Shown here: piece after piece, positions 32,935-38,746 of the stretch
Layout: the number at the start of each line of letters is the position of its first letter
Numbering within the stretch: the first letter of the stretch is position 1
Assembly (NCBI GenBank): GCA_029009515.1
Contig: JAQXJZ010000095.1
Location: forward strand, 1-38,746
From: a bacterium
GTDB lineage: Bacteria > Bacillota > Clostridia > Christensenellales > Aristaeellaceae
Length of the DNA stretch: 38,746 bases
Direction: 5' to 3'
The notes under the pieces: generated by a model
Databases searched by the model: none
Told to the model about the DNA's origin: nothing
The model's input: only the letters and a program-made list of their open reading frames with translations
Translations under genes and position numbers: made by a program

Positions 32935-34374
32935 ATGCTCCCCCATACGCAGGTTTCCTTCCGTACCTCGGACGAATCCCTCCAGCGGCTGTACGATACC
33001 GCCTGTGAAAAATGTCTGCTCAACCTGCAGATGTTCGGCCCTGATCAGGTGCTGGTAGAAGGCGGCGGCTACGAAAAAATCTGGCTGGAAACCCAGCCCA
33101 TGGGCGGCGAGATGTACGCCAAGCACAACATGACCGCCGCCATGAACAACCAGCTGCTGTTCATGTGCACGCAGCGCCAGGACGGGCGCATTGCCGGTTC
33201 CATCCAATGCATGCCCGACGGAACCGTGGAGGCGCAGTTCAACAAGTTTCAGGGCTTCTGCTTTCCCTGGCCGGCGCTGAACATGTACTACCTGTGCGGC
33301 CGGGATGCGGAGTACCTCGATCAGCTGGCGCATTCATTGGAAGCGTTTGACCGCTATCTGTGGAACACCCGCGATTCCAACGGCGACGGCTGCCTGGAAT
33401 CCTGGTGCGTGTACGATACCGGCGAGGACAACGCCGTGCGTTATGGCGACGCGCCCGTCTACTGCACCGCCGATACGCCGCCTGAGGGCTATCAGATTGT
33501 GCCGATGGCTTCCATGGACGTCATGTCCTTTTCCTATGCCTGCCGCGATACGCTGGCGCAGATCAGCGCCATCCGCGGGGATGGAAACGAACAGGCGTGG
33601 CGCGCAAAGGCGGACGCCGTCGCCAGGGCGATGAAGGACATGCTGTGGGATGAGGCGCGCGGCGCATGCTATGACCGCGACAAGAATGGAAACGTGGTGG
33701 ATGTGCTCACCCACAACAACCTGCGCTGCATGTACTGGGGTTCCTTCTCGCAGGAGATGGCCGACCGGTTTGTGAAGGAGCATCTGCTCAATCCGGATGA
33801 ATTCTGGACCCATCTGCCCCTCACCTCGGTTGCAGCCAGCGACCCCGCCTTCCGCAACGCGCCGGAGAACAACTGGTCCGGCCAGTGCGAGGGTCTCACC
33901 TATCAGCGGGCCATTCTGGCGCTGGAGCGCTACGGCTATGAACCGCTCGTCACCAAGCTGGGTAAAAAGCTGATGAATGCCGTCTCCGGCGGCGGCTATG
34001 TGTTCACCCAGCAGTTCGATCCCTTCACCGCCATTCCCAGCCGCGTTTCTCCCATTACCAAATGCCCCATTCCGCTGGATTCCGATGAGCCCGGCCAGGA
34101 CGCATACGGGCCCACGCTGCTGTCGGTGCTGGAGTATATCGCCCACATCTGGGGCGTGCATATGCAGATGGGCGAAGTGTGGTTCAGCCTGGGCAGCGGC
34201 GCGCCGTATGCCTACGAGCAGGTCTGGGGCGATCACATCTACCGCATCGAAAGCGACGGCAGCACCGCCCGGGTGTTCGTCGACGGCGCCGAGCGCTATG
34301 CCTCGCCCTGCGGCGTGCGCATCATTACAGATGAAAACGGCGCTTACCTTCGCACGGTTTCCATTGAAGACTGA
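32935..34374 (+). CDS. GH63/trehalase-like (alpha/alpha)6 glycosidase
   Basis: A 479-residue cytoplasmic protein of the MGH1-like/GH63-GH37 type fold. The block DGCLESWCVYDTGEDN (151-166) corresponds to the DGLxExGxDN signature of this clan, where the Asp/Glu pair lies in the active site. NNLRCMYWGSFS and NNWSGQCEGLTYQRAILAL follow as the later barrel helices, and a short beta domain closes the protein. Known relatives cleave alpha-glucosides, mannosylglycerate or related sugars. ATG 32935 has AAGGGAGG seven bases away; the frame is open further upstream without support. It is followed after nine bases by the GH10-like pseudogene. It looks complete amid damaged neighbours. Confidence 0.75.
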   Translation: MLPHTQVSFRTSDESLQRLYDTACEKCLLNLQMFGPDQVLVEGGGYEKIWLETQPMGGEMYAKHNMTAAMNNQLLFMCTQRQDGRIAGSIQCMPDGTVEAQFNKFQGFCFPWPALNMYYLCGRDAEYLDQLAHSLEAFDRYLWNTRDSNGDGCLESWCVYDTGEDNAVRYGDAPVYCTADTPPEGYQIVPMASMDVMSFSYACRDTLAQISAIRGDGNEQAWRAKADAVARAMKDMLWDEARGACYDRDKNGNVVDVLTHNNLRCMYWGSFSQEMADRFVKEHLLNPDEFWTHLPLTSVAASDPAFRNAPENNWSGQCEGLTYQRAILALERYGYEPLVTKLGKKLMNAVSGGGYVFTQQFDPFTAIPSRVSPITKCPIPLDSDEPGQDAYGPTLLSVLEYIAHIWGVHMQMGEVWFSLGSGAPYAYEQVWGDHIYRIESDGSTARVFVDGAERYASPCGVRIITDENGAYLRTVSIED

Positions 34375-34389
34375 CGGGAGGATTTGCTT

Positions 34390-35207
34390 ATGAAAACGGT
34401 CAAAATCCGTCTGGACGGCGTGGGCGGCATGCCCATGCCCGATAAAGTGCTCAAATCCATCTACGCCTCCGGCATGGACTTTGAGCCGGACGAGCGCCGC
34501 ATGAACATCCAGCCCGATGGCACGGTGGAGTTGCAGGTGACTCAGAGCCCCTACATGATCCACGCCAAAATCAGCGTTCCGCTCTATGGCCAGCTGTGGG
34601 TGATGGCGGATCATCTGGGCGAGGGCTATACCGGCGATTTCGTGGACTTCGTATCCGAAGCCACGCGCACCTACATCGCCCACGCAAAGCGCTTTGCCGA
34701 TGGCATTGCGCTCAGCGTGAAAACGCAGGGGCATCTGGACGCCGCCATCGAGTTTGAACATCTGGCCAACCGCGGCATGGATACGCCCGCCAACCGGCTT
34801 TATGCCCTCTCCCATGCCATCTACGCTGGCGAAGGCGCGCTGTTTGAAATGTCGCAGCACAAGGCTTATGCCGCGCCCCGCAGCGATCTGAAGCTGGGCT
34901 GCAACTTTGCCCGCTTCCAGTCCGCCTCCGACCGGTATGCCAAATTCTTTGCTCAGGCATTCGATTTTGCCACGCTGCCCTTCTATCCGGGCCGCACGGT
35001 GCCTGGAACGAGCACACGCAGGCGGACTGGATGGAGCAGTTCTACACCATCGCCGCCGCGCGCGAGGAAATTCAGGCGCTGACGTGGTGGGACTTCATCG
35101 AGCCCAGCTTCTCCGGCAACGGCGCGTTCCTTTACGAGGATGAAAATCCCCGCGAGATGTTCTTCCGCCTGCTTGCCCTGAAGAAGCGCATCATTGCAGC
35201 AAAATAA
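34390..35207 (+). pseudogene. GH10-like xylanase with internal out-of-frame deletion
   Basis: From ATG 34390 (GGGAGG eight bases upstream) the frame encodes about 200 residues of an N-terminal carbohydrate-associated domain and the opening of a GH10 barrel (LGCNFARFQ, then FAQAFDFATLPFYPG). Near 34,995-35,003 the frame breaks. From 35,002 the next frame reads WNEHTQADWMEQFYTIAAA, then ALTWWDFIEPSFSGNGAF to a TAA at 35205-35207, clearly the end of the same kind of enzyme. The roughly 200 or more residues between, which include both catalytic Glu segments, are missing. In the first frame the product would stop at 35082 after about 30 nonsense residues. No activity is expected. Confidence 0.75.
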
Positions 35208-35209
35208 GC

Positions 35210-35256
35210 AAAAAGCGAGACCCTGACAGCATTGCTTCCGTCAGGGTCTCGTTTTT
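35210..35256. terminator. bidirectional terminator
   Basis: CGAGACCCTGAC (35216-35227) pairs perfectly with GTCAGGGTCTCG (35240-35251), followed by five T; A run 35208-35214 gives T on the other strand. It serves the GH10-like pseudogene and the convergent MATE gene. Confidence 0.88.
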
Positions 35257-35264
35257 GTATGCAG

Positions 35265-36638
35265 TTATAGTTCCTTGGTCAGGTTCTGCACCCACTTGTA
35301 CCTGCGGAAACGGTGCATCACCCACGGGATCTTGCCCACCTCGTCCAGGCAGGTGCAGGCATACACCAGCAGCACATGCCAGTTGAACACAAACGCGCCA
35401 AGCAGCGCCAGCGGAATGGCGATGCCCCACATGCACACAGCCAGCGAGTACATATCAAACACCGTATCGCCGCCGCCATCCAGCACGCCGTTGATGGTAA
35501 CGGTGTTCACGCAGCGCCCGATCATGTAGATGGCCATGATGACCATCATGCCGGTCAGGTAGCTCTGCGCGGTTTCCGACAGGATGACGAAGCGCACAAT
35601 CAGGGGCGTAATGGCCAGCACCAGCGCGGTGGAGGCAAAGCCAATCACCCACGACAGGTTCTTGAGCTTGATGCCATACGCCTTGCCCAGCTCCAGGTTG
35701 CCCGCGCCCAGCTCGTTGCCCACCATGATGCCGGCAGCGCTGCCAACGCCGTTGCAGGCGCAGCAGATGAGATCGCGCACCACAGCCGCTACGGAATTGG
35801 CCGCAGCCGCATCCACACCCATATGGCCCATGATGGCCGTGTAAGAGGTAAAGCCCACGCCCCAGAAGAGCGATCCGCCCATCAGCGGCAGGCACTGCCT
35901 GACGAAATCGCGGGTGAGCTGCCTGCTGGTGCTGAAAAAGCGCCTCCACGCAGGACGCACGTAGCTTCCGCCGCGGGAGATGGCGATGCAGCACGCCAGT
36001 TCAACCACGCGGGAAATGGTGGTGGCCAGCGCCGCGCCGCGCGCCTGCATGGCCGGAGCGCCCAGAAGACCAAAGATGAAAACGGCATTGAGCAGCACAT
36101 TCAGCACCACCGTGCCGGAGGAGATGATCACACAGGGCTTTACATGATCCGTCACCTTCATGATGGACAGATAACACTGCGAAACGCCCGTCAGCAGATA
36201 CGACCAGCCCGCGATACGCAGATACGCGCTGCCGATTTCAATCAGCTGGCTGTCGCTGGCAAAAGCCTTCATCAGCAGTTCGGGCATCAGCTCGCACGCG
36301 CCAAAAAACAGCAGCGAAACCAGCCCGGCAAAGCGCAGCGCGAGATTGAACAGGCTCCTCAGCGCGTTCTCGTCGCCCTTGCCCCAGTACTGCGCGCCCA
36401 GAATGGCGCCCGCACCCGTAATGGCGCTCAGGAACATGTTCTGCACAAACTGAATCTGCGTGGCCAGCGAAACGGCCGTCATCTCCGCCTGCGCCACGCG
36501 CCCCAGCATCAGCGCGTCTCCAGCTGCCACCAGCGCCAGCATCAGGCTCTGGAAAGCGATGGGCAGCGAAAGCTGGCGGAGCTTTTGATAAAACTGCTTG
36601 TTGTCCATCTTCTGCACGAGGTTGTACCCCTTCTTCAT
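35265..36638 (-). CDS. MATE family exporter (second copy)
   Basis: A 457-residue, about twelve-helix MATE transporter. Landmarks are AFQSLMLALVAAGDALMLG, ITGAGAILGAQYWGKGDENA (a Q-W/G-K-G type motif common in the family) and, in the second half, GSAAGIMVGNELGAGNLELG. It differs clearly from the MATE at 2.7 kb and belongs to a different branch. The given ATG has AAAAGGA immediately next to it; GTG 36617 with AAGGGG nine bases before it is a realistic alternative start, giving a protein seven residues shorter. Monocistronic with an extended -10 promoter. The substrate is unknown. Confidence 0.9.
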   Translation of the reverse strand: MKKGYNLVQKMDNKQFYQKLRQLSLPIAFQSLMLALVAAGDALMLGRVAQAEMTAVSLATQIQFVQNMFLSAITGAGAILGAQYWGKGDENALRSLFNLALRFAGLVSLLFFGACELMPELLMKAFASDSQLIEIGSAYLRIAGWSYLLTGVSQCYLSIMKVTDHVKPCVIISSGTVVLNVLLNAVFIFGLLGAPAMQARGAALATTISRVVELACCIAISRGGSYVRPAWRRFFSTSRQLTRDFVRQCLPLMGGSLFWGVGFTSYTAIMGHMGVDAAAANSVAAVVRDLICCACNGVGSAAGIMVGNELGAGNLELGKAYGIKLKNLSWVIGFASTALVLAITPLIVRFVILSETAQSYLTGMMVIMAIYMIGRCVNTVTINGVLDGGGDTVFDMYSLAVCMWGIAIPLALLGAFVFNWHVLLVYACTCLDEVGKIPWVMHRFRRYKWVQNLTKEL

Positions 36639-36689
36639 TCCTTTTCACCATTGTCTGCGCCGCGTCTGATCGCATACAATGGTCTGCTT

Positions 36690-36698
36690 ATTATAGCA
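36690..36698 (-). promoter_or_regulatory. extended -10 promoter of the second MATE gene
   Basis: TGCTATAAT on the minus strand is a perfect extended -10 element 51 bases before the ATG. The -35 region is weak. Confidence 0.6.
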
Positions 36699-36719
36699 CA
36701 TAAAGCCTTGCAAGTATAG

Positions 36720-36988
36720 GATGCGCGCAGGAAAACACCCCGGAAGCCCTTTGAATTTCGCGGCTTTCCGCACTTCCCAAATCCAACTTCCTGAGAATGC
36801 CGGTTCAGAAAAACGCCATGTCTCTTCGCACAGCCTGTTTTCAAATCAGTGATGTGATTTTTGATCCTCCGTCCCATCTCAAACAGCCCGATTCACAGGT
36901 CAATTTCAACTGCGGATTTCCCCATCAAACGAGAATTTCAAGTACAGAAAGCCTGTTTTTTCAAGATTATACGCCCTATGAAGACACC
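36720..36988. other. gene-free stretch
   Basis: No frame here has a ribosome site or protein-like composition, and I see no repeat, tRNA or strong hairpin. Base composition is visibly more AT-rich than the flanking genes. It lies between the MATE promoter and the terminator of the Tat-exported redox gene. Confidence 0.6.
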
Positions 36989-37028
36989 AAAAAGGATCCG
37001 GCTCGCACGAACGCGAACCGGATCCTTT
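36989..37028 (-). terminator. terminator of the Tat-exported redox gene
   Basis: AAAGGATCCGG (36991-37001) pairs perfectly with CCGGATCCTTT (37018-37028), with inner TCGC/GCGA pairs (37003-37006 and 37013-37016). On the minus strand it is followed by a T run (36993-36989). Confidence 0.82.
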
Positions 37029-37070
37029 CGACTCATTCAGTTGATGGGGCGGCAGAAGTCGGAGAACCGC

Positions 37071-37994
37071 TTACTTGCCGACCTTGGACAGCGCGTCCTC
37101 AACCGCGGCCATGATGCCCTGGCTGCTGAACGTCGCGCCGGAAGCAACATCCACCTTCGTGGACTGCGCGTCGATGATGGCCTGCGGAATCGTGCTGAAC
37201 GCCTTATCGCAGATGCCGGGGGTATCGCCGTGAGAGAGCACGTCGATCTTGGCGATCTTGTCGCCGTCCATCGTGACCTTGACCTTGATCGGGCCGTCGA
37301 AGCCGTTCGCCTCGCCGATGTACTCGTTGGCTGCCAGCTCGGTCTCGGCTTCCGCAACGGCAGGAGCTGCCATGAAGCCGTAGTGGATGTTGAGCAGCTC
37401 GGCCGTCTTGCGGGCCACGTCGCCGCTCACACCGCCGCAGCGGCGCTTGCGGATGGGGTCAGCGCGCTCGACGCTGGCCTCGGTCATGAACTCGGAAACG
37501 GAGTCCACGCAGTTGACCGTGTTGGAAATCGTCTGCACGGGGGCGTCGCCCTCGGGCTGGTAGATGGGCAGCGGCGTGGAGGTGTACCACGCGAACAGCT
37601 CCTTGGTGATGGCGCGCGCGTCGTCCGGCGCGCAGCACAGGCCGATGACGCCCGCAGCGCCGCCCAGAGCGCCGCACAGCGTGCCGGCGGTGTAGCCCTC
37701 CTTGCCGTTGGCGAACATCTCCGGCGGAATCATCGTGTAGGGGAAGCCGACCTTGTCGCACAGCTCGGTGAGCAGGCCCTTGGCCACGCCGTAGCAGCAG
37801 CCGTTCTCGAAGTAGCCCTCGTAGGCGAGCTGCTCGACCCTGTCAAGGTCAAGCTCTGCGTAGGGGAAGGGATGCGCGGGACGCTCCGGCTCGCCCTCGG
37901 CCAGCACGCCGGCGAGCGGCGCGCCGCTCAGGAGCGCGGAGCCGCCGAGCAGGACGGCGGTCTTTTTCAGGAAGTCACGACGGGATTGAAGCAT
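37071..37994 (-). CDS. Tat-exported C_GCAxxG_C_C / FMN-binding domain redox protein
   Basis: A 307-residue protein. A textbook twin-arginine signal, SRRDFLKK with Arg5-Arg6, then a hydrophobic stretch ending at LAEG, sends it folded across the membrane. Residues about 45-205 carry paired and spaced cysteines (66, 67, 79, 107, 120, 121, 162, 186) in the arrangement of the C_GCAxxG_C_C family. Residues about 228-303 form an FMN_bind domain with Asp282-Val-Ala-Ser-Gly-Ala-Thr288, the motif where ApbE attaches FMN covalently to threonine. The fusion suggests an extracytoplasmic flavin-plus-cysteine (or metal cluster) electron carrier or reductase. Start ATG 37994 has AAAGGAGGAG upstream; the frame is open to 38030 without support. 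Own promoter and terminator. Confidence 0.8.
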   Translation of the reverse strand: MLQSRRDFLKKTAVLLGGSALLSGAPLAGVLAEGEPERPAHPFPYAELDLDRVEQLAYEGYFENGCCYGVAKGLLTELCDKVGFPYTMIPPEMFANGKEGYTAGTLCGALGGAAGVIGLCCAPDDARAITKELFAWYTSTPLPIYQPEGDAPVQTISNTVNCVDSVSEFMTEASVERADPIRKRRCGGVSGDVARKTAELLNIHYGFMAAPAVAEAETELAANEYIGEANGFDGPIKVKVTMDGDKIAKIDVLSHGDTPGICDKAFSTIPQAIIDAQSTKVDVASGATFSSQGIMAAVEDALSKVGK

Positions 37995-38089
37995 AGAAAA
38001 CTCCTCCTTTTTTCTGCGGTATCGGAGCATTCGGCAAGCCGGAGGCTCTTTACGGCAGGAAGCGGCTACTGACCGCTTCTATTACAGTC

Positions 38090-38118
38090 AATATACCACT
38101 TTGCCTGTCAAATGTCAA
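38090..38118 (-). promoter_or_regulatory. promoter of the Tat-exported redox gene
   Basis: On the minus strand TTGACA (38118-38113) and TATATT (38095-38090) are separated by 17 bases. A second TTGACA copy lies seven bases nearer but is badly spaced. About 95 bases of untranslated leader follow. Confidence 0.72.
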
Positions 38119-38199
38119 ACCCTCATGAAAAATAAAGCAATTTATTTGTCAAAGAGCGCAGATTCTCCATTGCTTTGACGAAAAAACGCTGCCCCCGGC

Positions 38200-38746
38200 T
38201 CATGCCTCCCGCCTGCTGCGCGCGAGCACGGGCGCGAGGAACTGCCCGGTATAGCTCCTTTCGCACGCGGCGACCTCCTCCGGCGTGCCCTCGCACACCA
38301 GCGTGCCGCCGCCGTCGCCGCCCTCCGGGCCGAGGTCGATGACGTAGTCGCACGCCTTGATGACATCGAGGTTGTGCTCGATGATGAGCACGGAGTTGCC
38401 GCCCTTTGCCAGCTCGCGCAGCACGGCGACCAGCCGCTCGCAGTCGGCCATGTGCAAGCCGGTCGTCGGCTCGTCGAGCACATAGAAGGTCCTGCCCGTC
38501 GAGGAGCGGGAGAGCTCCGTGGCCAGCTTGACGCGCTGCGCCTCGCCGCCGGAGAGCGTCGTGGAGGGCTGCCCCAGCCGGACATAGCCCAGCCCGACGT
38601 CGTAGAGCGTTTGCAGCTTGCGCGAGATGCGCGGGTACGCCTCGAAGAAGGGGATGGCCTCCTCCACGGTCATGTCCAGCACGTCGGCGATGGACTTGCC
38701 CTTGTAGGTGACCTCCAGCGTCTCGCGGTTGTAGCGCTTGCCCTTG
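38200..38746 (-). CDS. uvrA: UvrA excinuclease ABC subunit A, C-terminal part
   Basis: The 3' 182 codons of uvrA, running off the right edge. The second ABC ATPase half is clear: [18 protein letters not shown] (the zinc-finger exit and conserved linker), signature [13 protein letters not shown], Walker [12 protein letters not shown] and the H-loop IIEHNLDVI. UvrA scans DNA for bulky damage with UvrB in nucleotide excision repair. The C-terminus ends soon after the ATPase core (VLARSRREA), as usual. Nothing recognisable as an operon partner follows it. The identification is firm; start and length are outside the window. Confidence 0.96.
   Translation of the reverse strand, partial: KGKRYNRETLEVTYKGKSIADVLDMTVEEAIPFFEAYPRISRKLQTLYDVGLGYVRLGQPSTTLSGGEAQRVKLATELSRSSTGRTFYVLDEPTTGLHMADCERLVAVLRELAKGGNSVLIIEHNLDVIKACDYVIDLGPEGGDGGGTLVCEGTPEEVAACERSYTGQFLAPVLARSRREA

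Noticed and set aside
36797-37114. Small plus-strand open frame in the gene-free stretch
   Set aside because: No ribosome site, no protein-like composition, and it crosses the terminator of the Tat-exported redox gene.
38148-38179. Possible terminator hairpin after uvrA (GTCAAAG/CTTTGAC)
   Set aside because: Seven base pairs around an 18-base loop with no directly adjacent T run on the minus strand.

Overview
The window looks like a chromosomal segment of a moderately GC-rich, anaerobic, glycan-fermenting Firmicute, probably a gut Clostridia lineage. Placement below class is a guess. The reasons are AGGAGG-type ribosome sites, near-consensus TTGACA/TATAAT promoters, many short intrinsic terminators, [FeFe]-hydrogenase maturases, cytoplasmic family-38 mannosidases fed by an ABC importer, and AraC regulators. 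No rRNA, tRNA, CRISPR array or insertion sequence was seen.

Layout. 0-6 kb (+): a half-size aromatic-acid-exporter-like membrane protein, a bacterial PH-domain protein and an M28 aminopeptidase, each with its own promoter or terminator; then an operon of a MATE exporter, a PIG-L type deacetylase and a penicillin-binding/esterase-type serine hydrolase. 6-18.4 kb (-): a glycan import and breakdown operon, read from the right: family-5 solute-binding protein, a strong intercistronic terminator, two permeases, two ATPases, a HAD hydrolase, a GH105 unsaturated-uronyl hydrolase, a GH38 alpha-mannosidase and a toroid lyase-like protein. A divergent AraC regulator (18.7 kb) probably controls it. 19.6-21 kb (-): a purine permease. 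21.2-25.4 kb (+): a TM1266-type small protein with HydE, HydG and HydF, the full maturation set for the [FeFe]-hydrogenase H-cluster. It is preceded by a 150-base leader that can fold into mutually exclusive terminator and antiterminator helices. 25.5-29.6 kb (-): a second GH38 mannosidase and a GH43 enzyme.

29.6-35.2 kb is a decayed zone. A DUF4340 protein, a GldG-like protein, an ABC-2 permease, a membrane-anchored AraC regulator, a sugar-binding protein and a GH10-like xylanase all lack pieces, with breaks falling inside genes. An apparently intact GH63-like glycosidase sits among them. 35.2-38.7 kb (-): a second MATE exporter, a gene-free stretch, a Tat-exported protein joining a C_GCAxxG_C_C cysteine domain to a covalent-FMN domain, and the 3' part of uvrA at the window edge.

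How it works together (inference): oligosaccharides carrying uronic acid and alpha-mannose are taken up whole and trimmed inside the cell, because none of the enzymes shows a signal peptide. The hydrogenase maturation genes fit a fermentative, hydrogen-producing metabolism. The best candidates for something undescribed are the hydrogenase-operon leader RNA and the Tat/FMN redox fusion.
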